64,000 nt of DNA. Origin: Streptomyces morookaense. GTDB lineage: Bacteria; Actinomycetota; Actinomycetes; Streptomycetales; Streptomycetaceae. Positions 16,959-26,287 of the stretch are shown in pieces. The stretch's first letter is position 1. The number at the start of each line of letters is the position of its first letter. The position numbers were made by a program, and so were the translations under genes. The notes beneath the pieces were generated by a model. The model saw nothing but the letters and a program-made list of their open reading frames with translations. It searched no databases and was not told the origin of the DNA. The stretch lies in NCBI RefSeq assembly GCF_013030945.1, contig NZ_JABBXF010000004.1, forward strand, positions 124,001-188,000. The letters are read 5' to 3'.

Positions 16959-18083
16959 TCATGGTGATGACGGTTCCAGGGCCCGGAGCAGATAGTCCTC
17001 GTCGACGGGCGCGGGATCGGCCAAGTCGCCTACGGCGCAGAGCAGTTGGGTCCGGTCGTAGGTGCGGCGCTGGGCGATGTAGCCGAGGAGCCTCGCCTGT
17101 TGGGCGATGAGGGCCTCGGCCGGGGTGGGGTCGGTCAGTTCGGGCACGGGGACCAGCGTCACGCCGGGATAGCGCCGCTCCAGGGCGCGGGCCGCCGTTG
17201 CCGCCGGGGTGTTCTGCGGATGCGTCACGTGCAGGGTCCGCAGGGAGGGGGTGCCGCGCAGGGCTTCGGCGGCCCGGACCATGGCCCGGGCCGCGTAGTC
17301 GGCCTGGAGCACGTTCAAGGAGCCCCCGAGGTCGACGGTCACCCGTAGGCGCAACATGTCCCCCCTGCCCTGCACGCGGGCCCGCAACAGCGCTTGTCCC
17401 GTGTCGCGCAGGCCCGTCCTCCGCGCACCCGCCTCGACGACGCGGAGCAGGCCGGCAAGCGGCTGGCCGGGCAGACCGGCCGGGACGGAACGGTCGGTGA
17501 CGAGGAGGCTGGGCCGCATGACGACCACCGGCCGCCGTGTGCCGCGCGCCCAGGCGCGCACCATGGCTTCGGCGGTGTACTTGGTCTCCTCGTAGGCGAC
17601 CTGGAAGCCGTCGTCCTCGCTCAGATCGTCCTCCTGCACATGGCCGGTGAGCCGCCGGCCGGCCACATAGGCGGTGCTGACGTGGACCAGCTGCGCGTCG
17701 GGGGCTTCGTCGGCGAGGTCGAGGAGGTGCCGGGTGCCGAGCACGTTGGACCGGTACAGGGGCACCGGATCGCCCTCCAGGCTGACCAGGGCCGCGCTGT
17801 GCCAGATCCGGGTGAGCCCGTCCGTGGCCCGCGCCCGGGCGCCGGCGCTCAGGCCGAGGCCGGGCCGGGTGATGTCACCGCTGACGTAGCGCAGCCGTGT
17901 GAGGGCCTGCGGCGGCAGGGGCGGCCCGTCGAGCCAGGCGACGGCGGCCTCGATGCGGGCGCGCAGGCTTTCCTCACTGCCGCGGCCGAGCACGGTCACC
18001 GGTTCGTCGCTGTCACGGGACAGCAGTTCACGGACGAGGCGGCAGCCGAGGAAGCCGGTGGCGCCGGTGATCAGGATGGACAA
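16959..18083 (-). CDS. Thioester-reductase-like extended SDR
   Basis: The protein has 374 residues from a TTG start at 18083 with GGAGG four bases upstream; in-frame ATGs further up add an unconserved leader. The NADP motif is GATGFLG, followed by VLGRG, a GDITRPGLGLS turn, IWHSAALVSLEG, HVSTAYVAG and the catalytic YEETK. This order matches terminal reductase domains of NRPS, PKS and carboxylic-acid reductase enzymes, which release carrier-bound thioesters as aldehydes or alcohols. It is divergent from a PKS that has no thioesterase, so off-loading of that PKS is a good hypothesis. A 3-beta-HSD-like sugar or sterol SDR is the alternative. Confidence 0.78.
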   Translation of the reverse strand: MSILITGATGFLGCRLVRELLSRDSDEPVTVLGRGSEESLRARIEAAVAWLDGPPLPPQALTRLRYVSGDITRPGLGLSAGARARATDGLTRIWHSAALVSLEGDPVPLYRSNVLGTRHLLDLADEAPDAQLVHVSTAYVAGRRLTGHVQEDDLSEDDGFQVAYEETKYTAEAMVRAWARGTRRPVVVMRPSLLVTDRSVPAGLPGQPLAGLLRVVEAGARRTGLRDTGQALLRARVQGRGDMLRLRVTVDLGGSLNVLQADYAARAMVRAAEALRGTPSLRTLHVTHPQNTPAATAARALERRYPGVTLVPVPELTDPTPAEALIAQQARLLGYIAQRRTYDRTQLLCAVGDLADPAPVDEDYLLRALEPSSP

Positions 18084-18222
18084 GGAGCCTCCGCACCAGA
18101 TCGGGTGAATCTTCGCCAATATCCCTTCCCCGCCCAGGGATTGCCCAGTCACGATCGTCATCTCATCGCTACATGCACCGAGTTGATGCCTTGCCCGCCC
18201 CTTCCCGGAAAGGGGAGTGCCC

Positions 18223-21200
18223 ATGCACCAGGAACCGGCAGCCTTCGACGAACACGCGATAGCCGTCGTCGGTGTGTCCTGCCGTATGCCCGGCGGCATC
18301 GCGGGCATGGACGACCTGTGGACCGCTCTGCACGAGGGGCGTGACCTGATCACCCGGATGCCTGCCGACCGGTTCGACACCGACCGGTTCGTGAACACGG
18401 ACATGCCGCGCCCGGGCAAGACCTACACCGCGGCGGGGGGTTTCCTCGACGACATCGCGGGCTTCGACGCCGCCTACTTCGGGATCTCCCCCAAAGAGGC
18501 CGCGCACATGGACCCCCAGCACCGGCTGTTGCTGGAACTGGCGGCGGAGGCGCTGGACGACGCGGCCATCGCCCCCGAGCGGCTGGCCGGCACCGACACG
18601 GCCGTCTACGTCGGCATCTGCGACGCCTCCTACGCCGGACTCCTGGCCGCCGAGCCGCGCGGCATGAACGCCTACACCATGTCGGGCACGGCTTCCTCGA
18701 TCGCCGCCAACCGGCTCTCCCACGTCTTCGATCTGCGTGGGCCGAGCATGGCCGTGGACACGGCCTGTTCGTCGTCCCTGGTGGCCCTGGACCGGGCCTG
18801 TCACACCCTGTGGGAGGGCACCAGCCGAACCGCCCTGTGCGGGGGTGCGAACATCCTGCTCAGCGCCTTCCACTACGTAGGCTTCTGCCAGGCCTCGATG
18901 CTCTCCCCACGGGGCAGGTGCGCCTCGTTCTCCGCCGGCGCCGACGGGTTCGTGCGGGCCGAGGGCGGCGGCATGGTCGTGCTCAAGCGGCTGGCCGACG
19001 CACTCGCCGACGGCGACCGGATCCACGGAGTCGTCCTCGGCAGCGCGAGCAACTGCGACGGCAGGACCCTGGGACTGGCCCTGCCCAACGCCGGGGCCCA
19101 GGAGGCGTTGCTGCGCCGCGTGTACCGGCAAGCGGGCGTGCATCCCGACGAGTTGGTGTACTTGGAGGCGCACGGCACGGGCACTGCCGTGGGCGATCCG
19201 CTGGAAGCACAGGCCATCGGCCGGGCCCTGGGTATGCGCAGGATCACCGGACCGCTGCCGATCGGCTCGGTCAAGACCAACGTGGGACACCTGGAGCCCG
19301 CCTCCGGCATCGCCGGGCTGTGCAAGGCGCTGCTCGTCCTGCGGCACGGCACGATCCCGGCGTCCCTGCACGCCCAAGAGCCCAGCCCCGCCATCGACTT
19401 CACCGGGCTCGGCATCGACCTGGTCACCGAGAACCGGCCGCTGGCCCGGACACCGCGCCCGGTCATCGGCGTCAACTCCTTCGGCTTCGGCGGCGCGAAC
19501 GCGCACACCATCCTGACCGCCCCGCCGGCCATCCGGCCGGAAAAGCAGGAAGCGTGCGTCCCACCGGAGGGCCTGCCGGTCCTGGTCAGCGCCCGCACGA
19601 AGCCGGCCCTGCTCCAGGCGGCGGCCCGCATGGCCGAACGGCTGGACGGCGCCGGCCCGGAGGACTTCCACGACATCGCCTACACCTCCTGCCGCCGCCG
19701 GGGCCGGCACGAGCATCGTGCCGTGGTCCTTGCCGCGTCGGCCGCGGAGGCCGCCCGGCGGCTCACCGCGCTCGCCGAACCCGGCGCGGGCGCGACGACG
19801 CAGGCGGTCCGTACCGGGCGGGTGGCTTTCGTCTACTCCGGAAACGGCTCCCAGTGGGCGGGCATGGGTGCCGACCTGCTCGCCGCGGACCCGGTCTTCC
19901 GGCGAACGGTGACGGCCGTGGACGCCGAGCTGACACCGTTGCTGGGCTGGTCGGTCGCCGATTACCTGGCCTCACCGCCGGAGGAGTGGGACCTCGCGGC
20001 CACCGAGATCGGACAGCCGCTCCTGTTCACCGTCCAGACCGGCCTCACCGCCATGCTGCGCGACCAGGGAGCGGAGCCGGCCGTCGTGCTCGGCCACAGC
20101 GTCGGCGAGGTCGCCGCCGCCTGCACCGCCGGCGCCCTGACCCTCGCCCAGGCGGCCCAGGTGATCGCAGAGCGGAGCCGCGCCCAGGCGGCCACCGCGG
20201 GCACCGGGCGCATGGCCGCCGTCGGGCTGGCCCCGGGCCGGGCCGCCGAGATCCTCCAGGCCTACGAAGGGCAGTTGGAGATCGCAGGGGTCAACAGCGC
20301 CAAGGACGTCACCGTGACCGGCAACGCCGAGGCGCTCGCCGCTCTCGGTGAACACTGCGCCCAGCAGGGCGTGTTCTTCCGCGACCTGGACTTCGACTAC
20401 GCCTTCCACAGCCGGGCCATGGACCCTCAGCACGAGCCGCTGACCGCCGCTCTGAGGGACCTGCGGCCGCACCCTGCGGACATCCCCTTCTGCTCCACGG
20501 TCACCGGCACCTGGATCGCCGGCCGCGACCTGGACGGCTCCTACTGGTGGCGCAACCTGCGCGAGCCCGTCGCCTTCGCCCGGGCCATGGACGAAGCCCT
20601 CGACGACGGAGTGGACATCTTCCTGGAAATCGGCCCCCACCCCGTCCTGCGGGCCTATCTGCGGCACATTGCACAGGCACGCCCCCAGGCGCTCCTCGCG
20701 GTCGTGGAGACCCTGCGCCGCGGGTGCAGCGGCACCGACGCGATGGCGAGGGCCCGGGCCGCCGTGCTGGCCGCGGGCGCACACACCGACTGGTCCCGTT
20801 ACTTCCCCCGCCCCGGCCGGGTGACCGCGTTGCCCGCCTACCCCTGGCAGCGTGAGCACCACTGGGCCGTGCCCAAGGAGCAGGCCGGCTGCCCACCGGT
20901 GCACCACCCGCTGCTCGGCAGCCGGGTGACCGCCCCGTCCCCGCTGTGGGCGGGAGCCGTGGAACCGGCCCTGGTGCCCTGGCTGGCCGACCACCGGATC
21001 GCCGGCAGCGTCGTCATGCCCGCCACGGGCTACGTGGAGATGGCGCTCGCCGCCGGCCGCCTGGCGTGGGACGCGCCGGTGGAGGTCGAACACCTCGACA
21101 TCAGCAGCGCGCTCGTCGTGAACTGGGCCGACGCCTCCGCCGTCAGAATGCAGGTCGCACTCGACCACGACACCGGACTCCTGCAGGTGACCAGCACCGA

Positions 21201-24200
21201 CGAGCATGCCGGCAAGCCCCGCGCGCACGCCCGCGCCCGTGTGCGCACCCTGCTCGCCTCCCGTCCTGCCCCCCTCGACCCGGACGCGCTGCGACGACGG
21301 TGCACACGACAGGTGAAAGCCGAGGACCACTACACGGCCTGCACCGAGGCCGGTCTCGGATACGGCCCGGCCTTCCGGGTCCTGACGGAGCTGCACGCCG
21401 GCGAGAAGGAAGTCCTGGCCCACTACACGCACCCGGCCCCCGGTGCGCCCTACACCGTGCATCCGGCACTGCTCGACGGCGCCCTGCAGGCGGGAGCTCC
21501 CTTGCTGGCCGACCTGGTGGCCGAGGGACAGGCCTGGCTGCCCGCGGCCGTCGGCGCCGTCCGGGTGTGGGCGACACCATCCGGTTCCGGCATCGTCGCC
21601 GTACGGGAACGCTCACGCACCGACAGCGAAATCTGCTGGGACATCACCCTCGCCGACCTCGACGGCACCGTCACCGCCCGGCTCGACGGCTGCCGACTGC
21701 GCCGCTTCACCGGCACCCGCACCACCCGACTGGCCATCACCCACACCGTGCTGCGCGCCGCACCCCGCGACGACGACGGTCTCCGCTCCTCGCCCTCACC
21801 CATGCCGGTCCCCAGCCGGGTGATCACTGCGTGTACGGACCGCATCGCCGAGGCCCGCACGGCCTGGCGGAAACTGGACTACGGAGGGAACCGGGAACGC
21901 TTCCTCGAACTTGCGGCTCGCACCACCGCCATGACGCTCAGTCATTTTCTGCCGGAACCTGACGCACTCTTCACCGAGGACGACCTCGTCAGGAACGGCT
22001 TGCAGCAGCACAAGCGCCTCATCGCACTGATGAGGCCGCTGATGGAACAGCACGGTGTGCTGCACACCGAGGCGGGCGGCCGCCACCGCCTGGCCTGTGA
22101 GCCGACCGCGGAGACCAGGAAGACGGCGCTCACCGAGTCGCCCCAGTTCGCCGTCGCCTCTGCGCTGTACGCACACCACAGCGTGCACCTCACCGACATC
22201 CTGCGGGGAGACCGCGATCCGATGGAACTGCTGACCCATGACGCGTCGGCGAGGCTCCTCGAACTGTTCTACGACGTCGATCCGTTCTGCCACTTCTACA
22301 ACCGGCTGGCCCGGACCCTGCTGAAGGAAATGATCCGGACATGGCCCCGGGACCGGCCGCTGCGCATCCTCGAAGTCGGCGCCGGAACGGGCGGTATCAC
22401 AGCCCAGTTGCTCCCGGTTCTTCCTCCGGAGCGAACCCGCTACTGCTACACCGACATCTCCACCTTCTTCTTCACGCGGGCCCGCGCCCGGTTCGCAGCC
22501 CACGACTTCGTCGAGTACCGCACCTTCGACCTGGACACACCCCCGGCCGAACAGGGCTTCCCACCGCAGGCCTTCGACCTGGTCGTCGCGGGCAACGCCC
22601 TGCACACCGCCAAGGACCTCGCCCAAGCCCTCGGGCACATCGCCGGCCTGCTGGCCCCCGGCGGGGCGCTGCTCGCCTTCGAGACGCACACTCCGGAGAT
22701 GCTGGCCATGCTCTTCGGCACGCTCGACAGCTTCTACGGCAACACCGACACCACGCTGCGTCCTTGCTCCGTGATCCTGCCCCGCGAGCAATGGCCCGGC
22801 CTGCTGACGTCCTGCGGCTTCACGCACGTCGTGCAGACCGGGGATGCCGACGACGCACCCGGATCCGAGGACGGCTCCGTCCTGCTGGCCACCGTGCCGG
22901 CCACCGGCCCATCGGACGAGGCACCCGCACCCGGTGCCCCCGCAGGCGCGGTCCACCTCGTCGCCGCAGAAACCGCGCAGGAGCTGCCTCTCGCCACGGC
23001 GTTGACCGAATTCCTCACAGCGGACGGGGAATCCACCGCCCGGGCCGTCCTGGCACCCCGTACGAGCGATGAGTGGGACGCCGTCATCGCCCGCGGCGAC
23101 GACCACCCACCGGCCGTGGTGCTGCTCCTCGGCGAGTTGACGGCGGACACCCCCGACGAGGTGGTGGCACAGACGGCACACCGCGCGGAGATCGTACGGA
23201 CCTGGTCGTCCGCCGTGGAGCAGCGGCAGGGCGACAGCAGCCGACCGGAACTGTGGGTGGTGGCCCGCCCCCACGGCTGCGCCGGCATCGGTACGGACGC
23301 CGAACAGCCGGCCGACGCGGCCACGTGGGCGCTGACGCGCTCGCTGGCCAACGAACGCCCCGACATCCAGTGCCGGAGAGTGTCCCTGTCCCGAACGGGC
23401 GACCTTGCCGCAGACGCCCGTCGGCTGGCCCGCGAACTGTGCACGCCCGGTGACGAGGACGAAATCGTGCTGACGGCACAGGGCCGCTTCGTCCTCCGTG
23501 AGCAGTACCGCTCAAGTGCCCGCCCGGCCGTCGGCGGCCTGCCCCACACCCTCCGCGTCCGCAGTCCGGGCCTGTCCTACGAGCTGTTCTGGCAGGAGAC
23601 CGCGCGACCCGGACCCGGCCCCGGAGAGGTGCTCGTCGACGTCAGGGCAACCGCCCTGAACTACCGCGACATCATGCAGGCCACGGGCCTGCTGCCCGCC
23701 GAAGCCGGTGGAGGTCCGTCGGCCGACGGCTACGGGATGGAATGCGCGGGCCTGGTCGTCGCCTGCGGCGAGGGGGTGAGCCGCCCGAAGCCGGGCGACC
23801 GTATCGCCTGCATCGCGGCGAACGCACTCGGCTCCTGGACCGTGGCCCGGGCCGAGGCCGTCTTCCCGCTGCCGGACGACACGACGTTCACCGAGGGCGC
23901 CACCATGCCGGTGGCCTACGCCACGGCCGTCCACAGCCTGGGCGCCCTGGCCCGCCTCCGGCCCGGCGAGACCGTTCTCGTCCATGGCGCAGCGGGCGGC
24001 GTGGGCCTGGCCGCCCTGCGCTACGCACATGCCCGAGGCGCGGCCGTCATCGCCACCGCCGGCAGCGACCTGAAGCGGAACTACCTCCGCGGTCTGGGCG
24101 TCACGCACGTCCTGGACTCACGCTCACTGGACTTCGCCGACCGGATCCGTGCCCTCACCGGGGGCCGCGGCGTCGACGTCGTCCTCAACTCACTGGCCGG

Positions 24201-25650
24201 CGAGGCCATGACCCGCAGCCTCGAACTGCTGCGCCCCGGAGGCAGGTTCCTCGAACTGGGAAAGCGGGACTTCTACGAGAACAAGCCGCTCCTGCTGAGG
24301 CCGTTCAACAACAACATCGCATTCTTCGGCGTCGACCTCACCAAGATCATCTCGGATGGCCGCCAACTCGCCGAACTCGTCGCACAGTTCGACGACCCCG
24401 TGCTGCGCGACGTCCTGCGCCCCCTTCCCCACAGCACCTTCCCCGCCGCGCGGGTGGGCGAGGCGTTCGCCTTCCTCCAGCACTCCCGCCACATCGGCAA
24501 GGTGGTCGTCGCCTTCGACCCCCTCGACGAACCACCACTTGTCGAACCTCTCGACCGTGCTCCCCGCCTCGACCCGGCCGGCACCTACCTCGTGACCGGC
24601 GGCACCGGCGGATTCGGTGCCCGGACCGCCCGGTGGCTCGCCGATCTCGGCGCCCGGCACCTCGCCCTGGTCAGCCGGCGCGGCCCCGACGCACCGGAAG
24701 CCGCCGAGGTCCTCACCGCCCTCCGCGCCCAAGGCGTGCAGGCCACCGCCTACGCGGCCGATGCCGCCGACCTCACCGCCATGACCGGCCTCGTGGCCGG
24801 GATCGATGCTCAGGGCCACCCCCTGCGCGGCGTCGTCCACGCCGCCATGCACCTGGACGACGAAGCACTGCGCGACCTGGACCAGGACCGCATCACCGCA
24901 GTGCTGCGCCCGAAGATCGGCGGCGCGATCGTCCTGGACCGGCTCACCCGGAACCGGGAGTGCGACCTGTTCCTGATGTATTCCTCCGCCGCCGCGTTGA
25001 TCGGCAACATCAAGCAGGCCCCCTACGCGGCAGGGAACCTGTATCTGGAAGCACTGGCACGCAGCCGCCGCCGCGCGGGCCTGCCCGGGACGGCGATCGC
25101 CTGGGGCGTGCTCGACGCCGGCTATGTGGCCCGCAGCGACCTCGCCGTCTCCCTGTCCGCTCTCGGCATGACGGCGGTCGGCGCCGACCAGGCGTTCGGC
25201 GCGGCCGGGAAGCTCCTGCAGGAGAGCGCCGAGGCGGCCTGCGTCGCGCGCACGGACTGGGCCACGGTGAGCGGCCTGTTCACGCTGACGGCCGGCCCGC
25301 GCCTGGCCGGCCTGGTGCCCGCCGGCAGTGGGGCACGCGGCAGGACCGAGGAACTTCTGTGCCTGCTGAGGCAGTTGCCCGCCGAAGAAGCCCTCGCCCT
25401 CCTGGCCCAGCGCATCGCAGCACAGATCGCCGAGGTCACGGAGATGGAAGCGTCCCAGGTGGACCTGCACAGGCCACTGGACTCGTTCGGCCTGGACTCG
25501 CTCATGGCCGCGGAACTGCTGGTCAAGTTCCAGCAGGAGTACGACATCGACATCCCGCCCATGGAGTTGCTGCGCAGCACCACGGGGTCCATCACGGACC
25601 TGGCCCGGCTCCTCCATCTCCGCCTCGGGCTGGGCCGCAACGACCGCTGA
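18223..25650 (+). CDS. Stand-alone highly reducing type I polyketide synthase: KS-AT-DH-cMT-ER-KR-ACP
   Basis: The protein has about 2475 residues. KS (about 10-430): Cys182 in DTACSSS, His317 in EAHGTGT, His356 in KTNVGH. AT (about 535-835): Ser626 in GHSVGE and the selectivity motif YAFH at 726-729. DH (about 894-1180): His924 in DHRIAGSVVMP and Asp1085 in HPALLDGALQ. C-methyltransferase (about 1240-1540): EVGAGTGG. ER (about 1780-2090): HGAAGGVGLAAL. KR (about 2115-2310): GGTGGFG, an LDD motif (B-type) and Tyr2268 in YAAGN. ACP: Ser2426 in GLDSL. There is no thioesterase and no obvious docking domain at either end, so iterative use is likely, giving a methyl-branched reduced chain. The ATG at 18223 has AAGGGGAG upstream. 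The 3' end overlaps the convergent membrane gene by 59 bases. Confidence 0.95.
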   Translation: MHQEPAAFDEHAIAVVGVSCRMPGGIAGMDDLWTALHEGRDLITRMPADRFDTDRFVNTDMPRPGKTYTAAGGFLDDIAGFDAAYFGISPKEAAHMDPQHRLLLELAAEALDDAAIAPERLAGTDTAVYVGICDASYAGLLAAEPRGMNAYTMSGTASSIAANRLSHVFDLRGPSMAVDTACSSSLVALDRACHTLWEGTSRTALCGGANILLSAFHYVGFCQASMLSPRGRCASFSAGADGFVRAEGGGMVVLKRLADALADGDRIHGVVLGSASNCDGRTLGLALPNAGAQEALLRRVYRQAGVHPDELVYLEAHGTGTAVGDPLEAQAIGRALGMRRITGPLPIGSVKTNVGHLEPASGIAGLCKALLVLRHGTIPASLHAQEPSPAIDFTGLGIDLVTENRPLARTPRPVIGVNSFGFGGANAHTILTAPPAIRPEKQEACVPPEGLPVLVSARTKPALLQAAARMAERLDGAGPEDFHDIAYTSCRRRGRHEHRAVVLAASAAEAARRLTALAEPGAGATTQAVRTGRVAFVYSGNGSQWAGMGADLLAADPVFRRTVTAVDAELTPLLGWSVADYLASPPEEWDLAATEIGQPLLFTVQTGLTAMLRDQGAEPAVVLGHSVGEVAAACTAGALTLAQAAQVIAERSRAQAATAGTGRMAAVGLAPGRAAEILQAYEGQLEIAGVNSAKDVTVTGNAEALAALGEHCAQQGVFFRDLDFDYAFHSRAMDPQHEPLTAALRDLRPHPADIPFCSTVTGTWIAGRDLDGSYWWRNLREPVAFARAMDEALDDGVDIFLEIGPHPVLRAYLRHIAQARPQALLAVVETLRRGCSGTDAMARARAAVLAAGAHTDWSRYFPRPGRVTALPAYPWQREHHWAVPKEQAGCPPVHHPLLGSRVTAPSPLWAGAVEPALVPWLADHRIAGSVVMPATGYVEMALAAGRLAWDAPVEVEHLDISSALVVNWADASAVRMQVALDHDTGLLQVTSTDEHAGKPRAHARARVRTLLASRPAPLDPDALRRRCTRQVKAEDHYTACTEAGLGYGPAFRVLTELHAGEKEVLAHYTHPAPGAPYTVHPALLDGALQAGAPLLADLVAEGQAWLPAAVGAVRVWATPSGSGIVAVRERSRTDSEICWDITLADLDGTVTARLDGCRLRRFTGTRTTRLAITHTVLRAAPRDDDGLRSSPSPMPVPSRVITACTDRIAEARTAWRKLDYGGNRERFLELAARTTAMTLSHFLPEPDALFTEDDLVRNGLQQHKRLIALMRPLMEQHGVLHTEAGGRHRLACEPTAETRKTALTESPQFAVASALYAHHSVHLTDILRGDRDPMELLTHDASARLLELFYDVDPFCHFYNRLARTLLKEMIRTWPRDRPLRILEVGAGTGGITAQLLPVLPPERTRYCYTDISTFFFTRARARFAAHDFVEYRTFDLDTPPAEQGFPPQAFDLVVAGNALHTAKDLAQALGHIAGLLAPGGALLAFETHTPEMLAMLFGTLDSFYGNTDTTLRPCSVILPREQWPGLLTSCGFTHVVQTGDADDAPGSEDGSVLLATVPATGPSDEAPAPGAPAGAVHLVAAETAQELPLATALTEFLTADGESTARAVLAPRTSDEWDAVIARGDDHPPAVVLLLGELTADTPDEVVAQTAHRAEIVRTWSSAVEQRQGDSSRPELWVVARPHGCAGIGTDAEQPADAATWALTRSLANERPDIQCRRVSLSRTGDLAADARRLARELCTPGDEDEIVLTAQGRFVLREQYRSSARPAVGGLPHTLRVRSPGLSYELFWQETARPGPGPGEVLVDVRATALNYRDIMQATGLLPAEAGGGPSADGYGMECAGLVVACGEGVSRPKPGDRIACIAANALGSWTVARAEAVFPLPDDTTFTEGATMPVAYATAVHSLGALARLRPGETVLVHGAAGGVGLAALRYAHARGAAVIATAGSDLKRNYLRGLGVTHVLDSRSLDFADRIRALTGGRGVDVVLNSLAGEAMTRSLELLRPGGRFLELGKRDFYENKPLLLRPFNNNIAFFGVDLTKIISDGRQLAELVAQFDDPVLRDVLRPLPHSTFPAARVGEAFAFLQHSRHIGKVVVAFDPLDEPPLVEPLDRAPRLDPAGTYLVTGGTGGFGARTARWLADLGARHLALVSRRGPDAPEAAEVLTALRAQGVQATAYAADAADLTAMTGLVAGIDAQGHPLRGVVHAAMHLDDEALRDLDQDRITAVLRPKIGGAIVLDRLTRNRECDLFLMYSSAAALIGNIKQAPYAAGNLYLEALARSRRRAGLPGTAIAWGVLDAGYVARSDLAVSLSALGMTAVGADQAFGAAGKLLQESAEAACVARTDWATVSGLFTLTAGPRLAGLVPAGSGARGRTEELLCLLRQLPAEEALALLAQRIAAQIAEVTEMEASQVDLHRPLDSFGLDSLMAAELLVKFQQEYDIDIPPMELLRSTTGSITDLARLLHLRLGLGRNDR

Positions 25651-26269
25651 CCGGGCGCGCCCGCAGGCAGCGCAGCATCTCCTCGCCGTAGGGCAGGGCG
25701 ACGAAGAGCCCCACCGCCGCGGCGACCGAGGCGAGATAGCCGGCCGGGAGAGGGCGTTCCTTCGGGACGAGCTTCCAGGCGTCCGCGGCGCCCCGGCCGC
25801 CGCGGACCGCCTCCCAGTGCAGGCAGAGGGTGATGGCGGCCGCCGTGAGGGGCAGCACTTCGAGGAAGCTGTGGATGTGCTGTTCCACCGGGCGGACTTC
25901 CCGTTCACGGGTGGCGAGCGTGACGTCCCACAGGGCCGTGGCGCCATGGGCCAGGGCCGCGCCGCCCATCAGCGACAGGACCAGAGGATTGATCTTCGCG
26001 ACGAGCCCCACCGTGAGCGGCAGCCCCGCTTCGGCCATCATCAGCAGGTGCACCGCCGATTCCCGCACGCCGGTGGTCTCCTCGATGTGCGTGCGGCGGT
26101 GCATGACCCAGTCCGCGACGCTCGGTACGAACCAGAAGGGCAGGACCCCGTACAACAGGACCCTCCTGCCGGCGTTCTCCACGTCGTCGGAGCCGGGCCG
26201 GATGCGCAGGGCGGGCCGGTCGCGCCCGCGCAGCCACCGGCGGGCCGGTCCTGTCCGGGTGTGGCGCAT
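25592..26269 (-). CDS. Uncharacterised multi-pass membrane protein with conserved D/H/E motif
   Basis: The protein has 225 residues and four to five hydrophobic segments. The first ends in PFWFVPSVADWVMHRRTHIE, followed by ETTGVRESAVHLLMM. The spaced Asp, His, Glu and His residues look like potential metal ligands, and similar proteins of unknown role exist in proteobacteria. The ATG at 26269 has GGAAAGGA upstream. It is the last gene of the minus-strand oxidoreductase operon (19 bases after the LLM gene), and its 3' end overlaps the end of the PKS gene by 59 bases. No function can be assigned. Confidence 0.75.
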   Translation of the reverse strand: MRHTRTGPARRWLRGRDRPALRIRPGSDDVENAGRRVLLYGVLPFWFVPSVADWVMHRRTHIEETTGVRESAVHLLMMAEAGLPLTVGLVAKINPLVLSLMGGAALAHGATALWDVTLATREREVRPVEQHIHSFLEVLPLTAAAITLCLHWEAVRGGRGAADAWKLVPKERPLPAGYLASVAAAVGLFVALPYGEEMLRCLRARPVSGRCGPARGGDGGAGPGP

Positions 26270-26287
26270 GGGTCTGTTCCTTTCCGC

